A stretch of DNA of 64,000 nt from Flavobacterium palustre (lineage in GTDB: Bacteria > Bacteroidota > Bacteroidia > Flavobacteriales > Flavobacteriaceae), in contig NZ_BMGA01000003.1 of assembly GCF_014639535.1 (NCBI RefSeq), positions 62,001 to 126,000 on the forward strand. The letters are read 5' to 3'. A program made the translations under genes and the position numbers. The notes beneath the pieces are model-generated. The model made no database searches. It was not told the DNA's origin and was given only the letters and a program-made list of their open reading frames with translations. Each line of letters starts with the position of its first letter. The stretch's first letter is position 1. Shown here piece by piece: positions 16,888-25,664 of the stretch.

Positions 16888-17754
16888 CTATTGATGCTTC
16901 CATCTTTTATGCGTCCATAAATAATATTCCGGTGCTTCGTTTATTTGGTTTTCCACTTTTTTCAGAAACAAATCGGTAATTTGATAATCAGGAACGTTTT
17001 TTACATCTTCTGCCAAAATTTCAATTTCAGCTTCATAAAAACCTCTCTTTACTTTTGTCACTTTCAGATAAATCACATTCATATCAAATCGTTTGGCAAG
17101 CATTTCGGCTCCGGTAAAAACAGGCACTTCAATCCCCATAAACAGTCCTAGATACCTTCTTCCTTTTGCTCTTGGAGACTGATCACTAATAAAACCATAA
17201 AGTCCTTGATTCTTCTCAATTTCATTGCGCTCAATAATACCAACACTCTCCCGGGTATGAATTAATCTGGTTTTAAAATTTGAACGTATTTTTCGAACCA
17301 AATTATCAAAATAAGGATTACTCAATCGCTTGTAAATGGCAAATGCTTCGAAACTAATTTTTGTATTCATCAATATCGCCCATTCGTAACTGGCATAATG
17401 AGCCATCATCATCGCAATACTTTTTCCTTTTTTCTCTAAGTCTAAATAAACATCCAAGTTTTTAAAAACAAAACGCTTTTCCATTTCCTGTTTTGAAATC
17501 GACATAGTTTTCATCATCTCCAAAAACATATCACACATGTGTTTGTAGAATTTAATTTCGATTTCCTTACGTCTGGCATCAGTGTAATCAGGAAATGCTA
17601 TTAATAAATTTGCCTTCACTACTTTTCTGCGATATCCAAAAACATAATACACCAATACAAAAACAATATCTGACAACACATAGAGTAATCGAAACGGTAA
17701 AAACGAAATTAATATCAGCAAGGGATAAGCCAGTATATAAACAAGGAATTGCAT
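16888..17754 (-). CDS. LpxL/HtrB-type lipid acyltransferase
   Basis: A 288-residue membrane-bound acyltransferase of the lipid A late-acyltransferase family. An N-terminal membrane segment (about 5-40) is followed by the catalytic H-x4-E in MMAHYASYEWA (near 133) and GFISDQSPRAKGRRYLGLFMG (near 190-210), which helps bind the acceptor. It probably adds a secondary acyl chain to lipid A, or acylates an aminolipid as some Bacteroidota homologues do. The start is the ATG at 17754; the upstream TTG at 17772 sits in the -7 box. Its stop lies 18 bp from the convergent pyruvyl-transferase-like gene. Confidence 0.9.
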   Translation of the reverse strand: MQFLVYILAYPLLILISFLPFRLLYVLSDIVFVLVYYVFGYRRKVVKANLLIAFPDYTDARRKEIEIKFYKHMCDMFLEMMKTMSISKQEMEKRFVFKNLDVYLDLEKKGKSIAMMMAHYASYEWAILMNTKISFEAFAIYKRLSNPYFDNLVRKIRSNFKTRLIHTRESVGIIERNEIEKNQGLYGFISDQSPRAKGRRYLGLFMGIEVPVFTGAEMLAKRFDMNVIYLKVTKVKRGFYEAEIEILAEDVKNVPDYQITDLFLKKVENQINEAPEYYLWTHKRWKHQ

Positions 17755-17769
17755 GGGTAAAATTTTGCT

Positions 17770-17777
17770 CAAAAATA
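17770..17777 (-). promoter_or_regulatory. -7 box of the LpxL-type gene
   Basis: Minus-strand TATTTTTG, 15 bp before the ATG at 17754. Confidence 0.6.
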
Positions 17778-17834
17778 CAAATTTTATTTTCTGTGAAAAC
17801 AGAAAACATATTTCTTAAAACAACTTGTATTGAA

Positions 17835-17842
17835 TACCTTTG
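17835..17842 (+). promoter_or_regulatory. -7 box of the threonylcarbamoyl-AMP synthase gene
   Basis: TACCTTTG matches TAnnTTTG and contains the in-frame TTG at 17840, so translation begins at the ATG at 17861. Confidence 0.65.
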
Positions 17843-17860
17843 CTTTTATTTAAAAATCTT

Positions 17861-18430
17861 ATGCAAGATATCAATACCGAAGTACATAAAGCTTACGAAA
17901 TCATTAAAGAAGGGGGAATCATCCTTTATCCTACCGACACCGTTTGGGGAATTGGTTGTGATGCGACCAATCCGGATGCAATAGCCAAAATTTACGCATT
18001 GAAACAACGCGAGGAAACCAAAAGCATGATTGTTTTAATGAATGGTGAAAAAATGCTGTACAACGTCTTCAAAGAAATCCCCGAAGTAGCCTGGCAGATT
18101 ATTGATTTATCTGAAAAACCAACAACTTTAATCCTGGATCAGCCCAGAAATGTCGCTAAAAATATAATCGCTGCTGATAACACTCTGGCTGTTCGTTTAG
18201 TCAAAGAGCCTTTTTGTTACAAATTATTAGAACGAATGAAAAAACCGTTGGTATCTACTTCTGCTAATATCTCTGGTCAGCCTACACCAATTGCTTTCAA
18301 AGATATTAGTCCTGAAATTATAAAAGGTGTGGACTATGTTGTAAATTTGCACCGCGATAAAATTTGCAAAAATCCGTCAACCATTATTAAATTGACCAAT
18401 GACTGTCAAGTGAAGGTGATACGGAAATAA
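17861..18430 (+). CDS. Threonylcarbamoyl-AMP synthase (Sua5/YciO/YrdC, short form)
   Basis: A 189-residue cytoplasmic enzyme making threonylcarbamoyl-AMP from threonine, bicarbonate and ATP, the first step of tRNA t6A37 modification. The YrdC fold is clear: GGIILYPTDTVWGIGCDATN near 22-41, KIYALKQRE (K-R-x-x-x-KP-like site), DNTLAVRLVKEP near 107 and PLVSTSANISGQPTP near 125. It lacks the extra Sua5 C-terminal domain. The 29-bp inverted repeat starts 3 bp after its stop codon. cca, also a tRNA gene, follows beyond that unit, so the two may once have been adjacent. Confidence 0.92.
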   Translation: MQDINTEVHKAYEIIKEGGIILYPTDTVWGIGCDATNPDAIAKIYALKQREETKSMIVLMNGEKMLYNVFKEIPEVAWQIIDLSEKPTTLILDQPRNVAKNIIAADNTLAVRLVKEPFCYKLLERMKKPLVSTSANISGQPTPIAFKDISPEIIKGVDYVVNLHRDKICKNPSTIIKLTNDCQVKVIRK

Positions 18431-18433
18431 AAA

Positions 18434-18462
18434 TTTACCGCAAATTCGCAAATTATTTTTTT
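18434..18462 (+). repeat. Left arm of a perfect 29-bp inverted repeat
   Basis: Begins TTTACCGCAAATTCGCAAAT and ends in a T run; it contains two copies of CGCAAATT. It is the exact reverse complement of 18835-18863. The two arms frame the GxxExxY pseudogene. Confidence 0.95.
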
Positions 18463-18471
18463 AAAACTTAT

Positions 18472-18844
18472 ATGGAAGAATACATTTATAAGGATGAAAA
18501 TTATACAATAGTCGGTATTCTATTTGAAGTACATAAGAATCTTGGAAAAGGTTTTTCTGAAATTGTATACAAAGATGCTATTGAATATGAATTTCAACAA
18601 CAAAATATTCCATATCAACGAGAAAAAGAGTTTTCTGTAAAATACAAAGACACTACTTTAAAACATAAATTTTATGCAGACTTCGTAGTTTATGATAAAA
18701 TTATTCTTGAATGATTGTTTCAACAACAGTCATTACAATCAGTGTTTGAATTACCTGAAAATCTCTAAAAACAAATTAGCGATACTTGCCAATTTTAACT
18801 TAATATCATTAGAATACAAACGCATTATAGATTCAAAAAAATAA
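18472..18844 (+). pseudogene. GxxExxY family protein, frameshifted
   Basis: The first 80 residues form an intact reading frame (18472-18714) with the signature GKGFSEIVY (G-x-x-E-x-x-Y) and the PD-(D/E)xK-like end FYADFVVYDKIILE, then TGA. In another frame directly after, the missing C-terminal end can be read: NNSHYNQCLNYLKIS, then KLAILANFNLISLEYKRII, stopping at 18844. Together they would make a family-length protein of about 125 residues, so a small deletion or frameshift near 18711-18720 has broken it. The family has a nuclease-like fold with unknown function. The gene fills the space between the two inverted-repeat arms almost exactly. Confidence 0.85.
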
Positions 18845-18863
18845 TTTGCGAATTTGCGGTAAA
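18835..18863 (-). repeat. Right arm of the perfect 29-bp inverted repeat
   Basis: Exact reverse complement of 18434-18462. It overlaps the last bases of the GxxExxY pseudogene and ends 5 bp before the cca start codon. Confidence 0.95.
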
Positions 18864-18868
18864 ACAAT

Positions 18869-20290
18869 ATGAACTACAAATCAGCCTTACATCATCCGAT
18901 TTTTAAAATTATTTCTCAAGCCTCTCAGGAACTACAACTTGAAAGCTACGTCATAGGCGGTTTTGTGAGAGATTTAATTTTAGGTCGTGATTTTAAAAAA
19001 GACATCGATATTGTTGCTGTAGGCAGCGGAATCGAATTAGCCTTAAAGGTATCCGAATTACTACCCAAAAAACCAAAAGTTCAGGTTTTTAAAAACTACG
19101 GAACAGCGATGCTCCGTTTTGAAGACACTGAAATCGAATTTGTGGGAGCCCGAAGAGAATCCTATACCCGAGACAGCAGAAATCCTATTGTCGAAAACGG
19201 TACACTCGAAGACGACCAAAACCGCCGTGATTTCACTATCAACGCTCTGGCATTATCATTAAACGAATCTAATTTTGGTGACTTATTAGATCCTTTTAAC
19301 GGATTGAAGGATATGGACAACAAAATCCTAAAAACCCCCTTAGATCCTGACATTACCTATTCGGACGATCCTTTGCGAATGATGCGAGCCATCCGATTTG
19401 CTACTCAATTGAATTTTGAAATCGAAGAAAATTCATTGCAATCCATCTCCAAAAATGCGGAACGCATTAAAATCATCTCAGGAGAACGCATCGTGGACGA
19501 ATTGAATAAAATTTTAGCAACCGACAAACCTTCTGTTGGTTTTTTACTGCTTTATAAAACCGGACTTCTTTCTATTTTATTACCCGAATTGACGGCTTTA
19601 AACCAAGTCGAAGAAATTGAAGGTCAAACCCATAAAAACAATTTTTACCACACACTGGAAGTTGTTGACAATATTTGTCCAAATACGGATGATGTTTGGT
19701 TGCGCTGGGCAGCATTATTGCATGACATTGGCAAAGCACCAACCAAAAAATTCAACAAAAAACAAGGCTGGACTTTCCACGGGCACGAATTTCTGGGCGG
19801 AAAAATGGTCAAAAAAATATTCGAACGCCTGCATATGCCTTTGAACCAAAAAATGAAATTTGTACAAAAAATGGTCATGATGAGTTCACGACCAATTGTA
19901 CTTTCTCAGGACATTGTGACTGATTCAGCCGTACGTCGATTGGTTTTTGATGCAGGTGAAGACGTCGAAGATTTAATGACACTTTGTGAAGCCGATATTA
20001 CAACCAAAAATCCGACAAAATTTAAAAAATACCATAAGAACTTTGAAATAGTACGCAAGAAAATAGTAGAAGTTGAAGAAAAAGATTCTATCCGCAATTT
20101 TCAGCCACCTATTTCAGGTGAAGAAATCATGGAAATCTTCGATTTAAAACCATCAAGAGAAATTGGCGTTTTAAAAGAAGCGGTAAAAGAAGCTATTTTA
20201 GAAGGAGAAATTCCAAACGAATACGATGCAGCTTATCAATTTGTTCTAAAACGTGCCGAAAAACTAGGATTAAAAAAAGTTACGAAATAA
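18869..20290 (+). CDS. cca: CCA-adding tRNA nucleotidyltransferase with HD domain
   Basis: A 473-residue class II CCA tRNA nucleotidyltransferase or related poly(A)-polymerase-family enzyme. The head domain shows [23 protein letters not shown] (about 27-49, with the DxD pair), [12 protein letters not shown] and [15 protein letters not shown] near 118. The neck region has [16 protein letters not shown] near 166. The HD domain ([14 protein letters not shown], near 283) is the phosphohydrolase part often fused in Bacteroidota. It matures the 3' end of tRNA. The start lies 5 bp after the inverted-repeat arm, so its leader has been altered by that unit. ctaA follows 22 bp downstream. Confidence 0.93.
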   Translation: MNYKSALHHPIFKIISQASQELQLESYVIGGFVRDLILGRDFKKDIDIVAVGSGIELALKVSELLPKKPKVQVFKNYGTAMLRFEDTEIEFVGARRESYTRDSRNPIVENGTLEDDQNRRDFTINALALSLNESNFGDLLDPFNGLKDMDNKILKTPLDPDITYSDDPLRMMRAIRFATQLNFEIEENSLQSISKNAERIKIISGERIVDELNKILATDKPSVGFLLLYKTGLLSILLPELTALNQVEEIEGQTHKNNFYHTLEVVDNICPNTDDVWLRWAALLHDIGKAPTKKFNKKQGWTFHGHEFLGGKMVKKIFERLHMPLNQKMKFVQKMVMMSSRPIVLSQDIVTDSAVRRLVFDAGEDVEDLMTLCEADITTKNPTKFKKYHKNFEIVRKKIVEVEEKDSIRNFQPPISGEEIMEIFDLKPSREIGVLKEAVKEAILEGEIPNEYDAAYQFVLKRAEKLGLKKVTK

Positions 20291-20312
20291 CAGATTTAAC
20301 AATACACTAAAA

Positions 20313-21335
20313 ATGAGAAAAGAAGACAAATCAGTCATTATTTGGTTATTATCAGGATGTTTCCTTTTATTTTTAATGGTTACCGTGGGCGGAATTACAA
20401 GATTGACCAATTCGGGTTTATCCATGACCGATTGGCATTTAATAACAGACACTTTCCCTCCTCTGACCGAAGAAAAATGGAATGCAGCTTTTGAAGAATA
20501 CAAGAAATTCCCTGAATACCAAAAAATCAATATCCATAACGATTTCCAATTAGACGATTATAAATTCATTTACTTTTGGGAATGGTTTCATCGTTTTATC
20601 GGACGTATCATCGGACTGGTTTTCATTATTCCATTTGTGTATTTCCTAATCAAAAAAAGACTTTCAGGCGAAACCATCAAAAAATGTATTGTATTATTAG
20701 CCATGGGTGGTTTTCAGGGTTTTTTAGGCTGGTTTATGGTTCGTAGCGGCTTGATTGACAATCCGGACGTGAGTCATTTCAGACTTTCACTTCATTTAAC
20801 CTTTGCTTTTATCACCTTTGCTTACACCCTTTGGGTTGCTTTGGACTTGTTGTATCCAAATAGAACAGAAGTCATAATCCCGCTTCGAAAACTGGCTAGA
20901 ATTAGCTTAGTTTTTTTATTGATGCAAATTATCTACGGTGGTTTTGTTGCCGGTTTAAATGCCGGTTTAATCCACAATCACTGGCCTTTGATGAGTGACG
21001 GACAACTTGTTCATGACAGTGTTTTTATTGAACAAAAAACATTATTCTTAAATCTTGTTGAAGGAAAAAGTGGTGTTCAGTTTGTACACAGAACTATGGC
21101 TTATATTGTAGTGGGACTTATTCTTGCCTTGTATTTCAAAAGCAGGCAATACAGCCTTTCGACAATACAGCAAAAAGGAATCAAAAGCTTAGTTATTATT
21201 GTATTCATACAGTTTGGCTTAGGTGTTTTTACACTACTGTTCAGCGTACCGTTATGGTTAGGATTAGCACATCAAATCACCGCTTTCTTTTTACTTACAG
21301 CAATGACCTTTAGTTTGCATCGATTGTCTAAATAG
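20313..21335 (+). CDS. ctaA: Heme A synthase, COX15/CtaA family
   Basis: A membrane enzyme of 340 residues that oxidises the heme O methyl group to make heme A for cytochrome oxidase. Eight membrane helices are expected. Heme-ligand histidines are visible in EWFHRFIGRIIG (near 90), FRLSLHLTFAFI (near 158), FVHRTMAYIVV (near 255) and GLAHQITAFFLL (near 318). The start VTVGGITRLTNSGLSMTDWH is typical. It lies 22 bp behind cca and is probably read from the same transcript. Confidence 0.95.
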   Translation: MRKEDKSVIIWLLSGCFLLFLMVTVGGITRLTNSGLSMTDWHLITDTFPPLTEEKWNAAFEEYKKFPEYQKINIHNDFQLDDYKFIYFWEWFHRFIGRIIGLVFIIPFVYFLIKKRLSGETIKKCIVLLAMGGFQGFLGWFMVRSGLIDNPDVSHFRLSLHLTFAFITFAYTLWVALDLLYPNRTEVIIPLRKLARISLVFLLMQIIYGGFVAGLNAGLIHNHWPLMSDGQLVHDSVFIEQKTLFLNLVEGKSGVQFVHRTMAYIVVGLILALYFKSRQYSLSTIQQKGIKSLVIIVFIQFGLGVFTLLFSVPLWLGLAHQITAFFLLTAMTFSLHRLSK

Positions 21336-21394
21336 TATTTTTTAACTATATTTACTATAGACTATATTGTCGCATTTCCTGTTCATTCCTGCAA

Positions 21395-22174
21395 ATGTCT
21401 AAACTTGCTGCACAAAACCAATTCCTTGATTTTTCTGACTATGGCAGATCGGCAGGGAAATGGATTGCCAATACGCTAAAAAACACGCGATTCACTCCTA
21501 TTCATGTCACTTTCATTTTTGGACTATCAGGAATTATAGCCATATATTGTATTTTAAAAGGACATTATTATCTGGCTTGTTTTTTTATTATTTTAAAATC
21601 AATAATCGATGCCGCTGACGGCGAACTTGCCCGAATAAAAAAAACACCTTCATATACCGGAAGATACTTAGACAGTCTGTTTGATATTGTGCTTAATTTT
21701 TTATTTCTCGCAGCTATTTGTACTATTTCCGATAGTTCATTCCAAACTACTTTGGTAGCCTTTTTTTGTATTCAACTGCAAGGCACTTTGTACAATTATT
21801 ATTATGTAATTTTAAGAAATAAATCTGCCGGAGGAGATACAACCAGCAAAATTTTCGAAAACAAAACTCCAAAAGCATTCCAAGGTGAAAGTCAAAAATG
21901 GGTCAATTTTTTATTTCAAATTTACATCATTGCCTACGGTGGTTTTGACAAAATAATTTACAAACTTGACCATGGCGCTTCCAGATTAAAAAGTTTTCCT
22001 AATTGGTTTATGAGTCTGGTTTCTCTCTATGGACTGGGATTTCAATTACTGCTAATCTCCGTTATGCTTGCTTTGAACTGGATTGAATTCATCATTCCGT
22101 TTTTCATTATTTATTCTTTATTAATTCCTGTTTTGATTGTAATTAGAAAAACATATATAAAAGAAAAAGAGTAA
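21395..22174 (+). CDS. CDP-alcohol phosphatidyltransferase family protein
   Basis: An integral membrane phospholipid synthase of 259 residues. The complete signature D-x2-D-G-x2-A-R-x8-G-x3-D-x3-D is visible in DAADGELARIKKT followed by YTGRYLDSLFD (about 71-97). It joins a CDP-linked lipid to an alcohol (inositol, glycerol phosphate, choline or similar). The polar alcohol cannot be told from the sequence. A TATATTTA sequence upstream is one base from a -7 box. Confidence 0.88.
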   Translation: MSKLAAQNQFLDFSDYGRSAGKWIANTLKNTRFTPIHVTFIFGLSGIIAIYCILKGHYYLACFFIILKSIIDAADGELARIKKTPSYTGRYLDSLFDIVLNFLFLAAICTISDSSFQTTLVAFFCIQLQGTLYNYYYVILRNKSAGGDTTSKIFENKTPKAFQGESQKWVNFLFQIYIIAYGGFDKIIYKLDHGASRLKSFPNWFMSLVSLYGLGFQLLLISVMLALNWIEFIIPFFIIYSLLIPVLIVIRKTYIKEKE

Positions 22175-22197
22175 AAACGAAATGTCTTTACTCTTTT
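22165..22197. terminator. Bidirectional terminator
   Basis: AAAAGAGTAAA pairs with TTTACTCTTTT; the stop codon of the upstream gene is in the stem. It lies between convergent genes. Confidence 0.8.
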
Positions 22198-22218
22198 CGA
22201 AGGAAAATTATATTCTAA

Positions 22219-22824
22219 CTATTTTTTACCCTTAATCGAACAACCAATTGCTTTTGTCATCTCAGGAGAAGGTGTTTTTCCACTCTCTAAGGCCGCAATA
22301 GCATTCTCAAGGTATTTTTCTTTAACATCAGCTGCGCTATCCACATTATCATCAATAGCTCCAATGTATTTTACCACACGGTTTTTGTCTAATAAAAAAA
22401 CATGAGGCGTTTTAGTTGCGCCATATTGCGGATAAATCTTTTGCCCTTCATCAAACAAATAAGGGAAAGCAAAACCTTTTTCTTTGGCTCTTACTTTCAT
22501 CAATTCGAAGCTGTCCTCAGGTTGTACTTCGGGATCGTTTGGATTTATCGCTAACAAAACATAACCTTTCGATTTGTATTTTTTAGCCAAAGCATTGATT
22601 CTGTCTTCATATTTTACCGCAAAAGGACAATGATTGCAGGTAAAAACCACTATAAAACCCTTTGCGTTTTTATAATCCGACATACCATACATTTTCCCGT
22701 CAACCGATTTTAATTTAAAATCAGTAGCCGTATCACCAATTTTATATGGTGTTGGCACATTTGAAGTAAAAGCCGTCGTAAAAAAGACAGCAGTAAACAA
22801 TAAGAGAGCAGCTAATTTTTTCAT
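22219..22824 (-). CDS. Exported thioredoxin-fold protein (redoxin, CxxC)
   Basis: A 201-residue protein with a signal peptide (MKKLAALLLFTAVFFTTAF) and a TlpA/AhpC-like thioredoxin domain. The redox motif is FTCNHCPFA (near 62-70), followed by KYEDRINALAKKYKSKGY, the cis-Pro segment YGATKTPHVFLLD (near 150) and a final GCSIKGK. Members with the CNHCPF motif are common in marine and soil Bacteroidota; the partner is unknown. It follows the TlpA-like gene by 11 bp, so the two form an operon. Confidence 0.87.
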   Translation of the reverse strand: MKKLAALLLFTAVFFTTAFTSNVPTPYKIGDTATDFKLKSVDGKMYGMSDYKNAKGFIVVFTCNHCPFAVKYEDRINALAKKYKSKGYVLLAINPNDPEVQPEDSFELMKVRAKEKGFAFPYLFDEGQKIYPQYGATKTPHVFLLDKNRVVKYIGAIDDNVDSAADVKEKYLENAIAALESGKTPSPEMTKAIGCSIKGKK

Positions 22825-22835
22825 AGTTTTAATTG

Positions 22836-23312
22836 TTAATTAATAGTTGAATTGACATATTGATTTAATTCTTCGTAGCTGGAAAACATTTTTTCCACGA
22901 ATGCTTTTTTACCATTTTTTATAATCAAAGTGGCGGGAATTGAACCCGACCAATCTTTATCTACAATCGGTAACCAGATATTATAATCCTTATCGGTTAG
23001 CAAAACCACTTCCGATTGTATGTTTTTCTTTTTCAAAAAAGGCAACAATTTGGACTCATATTGGTTCTGAAAATCTAAACTTACCAGCACTACTTTGACT
23101 TTTTTATTATCAGAATTCAATTGCTCAAAATGAGGTAATTCTTTCACACAGGGAGCACACCAGGTAGCCCAAAAATTGACAACATAAGTAGTATTAGCAT
23201 CACTCAAAACAGCTTTTTCCAAAGCGGTATAACTGTCATAAACCGCTACTTTCTGAGCCTGAATTTGAGAAGAAAAAAGAACTGTAAAAACCAATAACGC
23301 AAAATATTTCAT
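22836..23312 (-). CDS. TlpA-like periplasmic thioredoxin
   Basis: A 158-residue exported thioredoxin. The signal peptide is MKYFALLVFTVLFSSQIQAQ; the redox motif is ATWCAPCVKE (near 49-58), and the cis-Pro segment is GSIPATLIIKNG. The likely role is periplasmic disulfide reduction, for example for cytochrome maturation or protein repair. It is the first gene of a two-gene operon with the CNHC redoxin. Its upstream flank is the 1.3-kb gene-free stretch. TAATTTCG on the minus strand at 23342-23349 is one base from a -7 box. Confidence 0.9.
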   Translation of the reverse strand: MKYFALLVFTVLFSSQIQAQKVAVYDSYTALEKAVLSDANTTYVVNFWATWCAPCVKELPHFEQLNSDNKKVKVVLVSLDFQNQYESKLLPFLKKKNIQSEVVLLTDKDYNIWLPIVDKDWSGSIPATLIIKNGKKAFVEKMFSSYEELNQYVNSTIN

Positions 23313-24598
23313 ATCTGTTTTTTTATTTTTTTTGAATCCAACGAAATTACAATCTTTACGTTATTTCTCACGCTGCATTAACAAAAAATTATTAGTGACT
23401 TCGCAAAAAAAATCAGCTAAAAACTCCTCTCCAAGACATCAAAAAGAACTAAAAAAACAGCATTAAAAACCGTTCAAAAAAAGCATTTTTTTCTCAAGTC
23501 AAAAACATCATTTTCTTTCAAAAAAACAACTGATTTTTCATTTGATTTTTCATCAAAAAAGCAGCCTAAAAAACAACTTAAAACCAAACCAAAACCACAA
23601 AAAAAAGAACCTGAAAAAGTCGCTAAAAAATACTCTTTAACAACAAGCGAATCGCATTCCTTTTTCACACATCGAATCACAGATACAACAATCAGATTTC
23701 AAAAAAAAGAAACTAAACAATTGAGAATAAAAAAATCAGTAAAGCAAAATCATTAAAAAAAGAACATCCAATCTAAAGCAGTTTCAAGCTGAAAATCACA
23801 CCACCTTTACATTCGATTAAAAACTTAAATTCGAAAAACAACCTCCAAAAAAGTAACTTAAAAAAAGCACTCCAATCAATCCAAAAGACAAAAATAAAAA
23901 CTATTTTTACCAACTTTAACTTAAAAAAAACAATCTTTACAATTCTTTCCAAAAAGGAACTTTTTAACTACAAACAGTTTCTAAAAAAGCTCTAATTTCT
24001 CAAAAAACAAACAAAAACAAGCAATAGAAATAATCTATAACTACTATTTAAAAAATTAAATTCCAGTATTTTAAAAAACATTACATAAACAATAAAATTA
24101 ACATTGTGCTTTTTCAGTCTATCAACAAAATCAGAACAAATAAAAACTAATTCACTTAAGTAATTAAAAAAATAACAATGAAATTAACAACTATTACATA
24201 AAGTATTACTTTAATTAAATCCAACTTACAAAGCAGCTGTTTTATTTCTCCAAAAACACCTCATCCCCTTCCCGATTTGCAACAAAATTGAATCTCAAAT
24301 TCACCCCAAAAACAACACTATAAATTGACACTCAAAATTCACCTAAGCTATTTCATTTCAAAATAGTCCTTTCAAAAAACAACAGCTCTTGAATTTTTAA
24401 TTTATATTTACAGAAATCCATTTCCACAAAAAACGAAATGAATTTTACTGTCATTGGAACCTGAAAAAACAAGAAGAAAAGAAGCTGCTTTTTCATCCTT
24501 TTTTTGGCGGCAAAAAACCTCCAAAACAGCACTTTATTTTCGACAAAAAATCACTCAAAAAAAGATATCCAAAACCACCTAAAAAAACACTCAAAAAA
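23313..24598. other. 1.3-kb gene-free, G-poor, A-tract-rich stretch
   Basis: No convincing gene, RNA gene or terminator was found between the divergent TlpA-like and acetyltransferase genes. The plus strand is extremely poor in G: in 23761-23940 I count 10 G against 39 C. A runs of five to eight bases recur, often 10-14 bp apart (for example near 23405, 23419, 23441, 23451, 23465, 23476), which could bend the DNA. A plus-strand frame is open from 23421 to about 23756 but has no ATG and is Lys/Ser/Thr-rich; the minus-strand frame 23474-23680 is Phe-rich. Both look like results of composition. Confidence 0.6.
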
Positions 24599-25156
24599 AT
24601 GAAAACTGAAAAAGAAAAAATGATCGATGGCGAGTACTATTTAGCCGGCGATTCCACCTTAGTAAAAGACCGCCGAAAAGCCAAAAATTTATTGCATCGT
24701 TTGAACGTAACCGAATACCGATTGACAAAAAAAGCACGCGAAATTTTAAAAGAACTAATCCCAAATGCAGGTCCTAACTTACACATAGAACCTCCTTTTC
24801 ATTGTGATTATGGATACAATATTTTTTGCGGAGAAAATGTTTATTTCAACGTCAATTGTGTTGTTCTAGATTGTGCTAAAGTCAACATCGGCTCGAATGT
24901 ATTTTTTGCTCCCGCCGTACAACTTTATACCGCCACTCATCCGCTCGATGCCGAACTCAGAAAGACACTTGAAAATGCTTTACCGATAACTATTGGAGAC
25001 GATTGTTGGATAGGTGGCAATTCGGTAATTTGTCCCGGAGTAACCATTGGCAACGGATGCGTCATTGGAGCCGGTTCGGTTGTCACCAAAGATATCCCAG
25101 ATAATTCTCTTGCTGTTGGAAATCCCGCCAAAGTGATTCGAAAACTAAACCAGTAA
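24599..25156 (+). CDS. Maltose/galactoside O-acetyltransferase-like protein
   Basis: A 185-residue left-handed beta-helix acetyltransferase of the Maa/LacA/NodL group, using acetyl-CoA. MKTEKEKMIDGEYY at the start is typical of Maa. FHCDYGYNIFCGENVYFNVN (about 67-86) and the hexapeptide repeats ending ITIGDDCWIGGNSVICPGVTI (residues about 137-157) are diagnostic, and the catalytic His is in YTATHPLDAE (near 118). The sugar acceptor is not readable. The VOC gene starts 5 bp after the stop. Confidence 0.9.
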   Translation: MKTEKEKMIDGEYYLAGDSTLVKDRRKAKNLLHRLNVTEYRLTKKAREILKELIPNAGPNLHIEPPFHCDYGYNIFCGENVYFNVNCVVLDCAKVNIGSNVFFAPAVQLYTATHPLDAELRKTLENALPITIGDDCWIGGNSVICPGVTIGNGCVIGAGSVVTKDIPDNSLAVGNPAKVIRKLNQ

Positions 25157-25160
25157 AACA

Positions 25161-25550
25161 ATGCTTCAACTAAGCCATATTCATCATATTGCCATCATTT
25201 GCTCTGATTATGAAAAATCAAAACAGTTTTACACCGAAATTCTCGGACTAAAGATTGTACGTGAAGTATATCGTAAAGAACGAAAATCATATAAACTGGA
25301 TTTAGCAATTAACAACAATTACTGCATAGAATTATTTTCTTTTCCTAATCCTCCGAAAAGAACTTCAAGACCCGAAGCCTGCGGATTGCGCCATTTGGCT
25401 TTTGCCGTTGAAAATCTGAATCAAACAGTTGCTTTTTTAAATTCAAAAAATATTTCCGCAGAACCTATTCGCATAGATGAATTCACTCAAAAACGCTTTA
25501 CTTTCATCGCCGATCCTGACTTCTTGCCTATAGAATTCTACGAACTTTAA
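25161..25550 (+). CDS. VOC/glyoxalase-fold protein (YaeR/SMU1112c-like)
   Basis: A 129-residue single-domain vicinal oxygen chelate protein. The metal ligands likely include His in SHIHHIAIIC (near 7), Glu in YCIELFSFP (near 54), His in GLRHLAFAVENL (near 74) and the last Glu in LPIEFYEL. The length and motifs fit the YaeR group of small metalloproteins, whose substrate is not known. It is cotranscribed with the acetyltransferase (5-bp gap). Confidence 0.85.
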   Translation: MLQLSHIHHIAIICSDYEKSKQFYTEILGLKIVREVYRKERKSYKLDLAINNNYCIELFSFPNPPKRTSRPEACGLRHLAFAVENLNQTVAFLNSKNISAEPIRIDEFTQKRFTFIADPDFLPIEFYEL

Positions 25551-25616
25551 TTTTTTTTAACTAAATTTTATTATAACAAAACAGTTCTTCTTTTTTAAAT
25601 TTCGTTTGTTTTTATC

Positions 25617-25624
25617 TAAATTTG
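25617..25624 (+). promoter_or_regulatory. -7 box of the ClC-HPP operon
   Basis: TAAATTTG matches TAnnTTTG, 41 bp before the ATG at 25665. Confidence 0.6.
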
Positions 25625-25664
25625 CAGTCCTTTTTAACAATATGTTATACAAATTTAGTTTCTG

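Noticed and set aside
23474-23680. 68-residue minus-strand frame in the gene-free stretch
   Set aside because: Phe/Cys-rich text from poly-A composition, with no promoter or family motif.
23421-23756. Open plus-strand frame of about 111 codons
   Set aside because: No ATG; Lys/Ser/Thr-rich low-complexity text caused by A-rich DNA.
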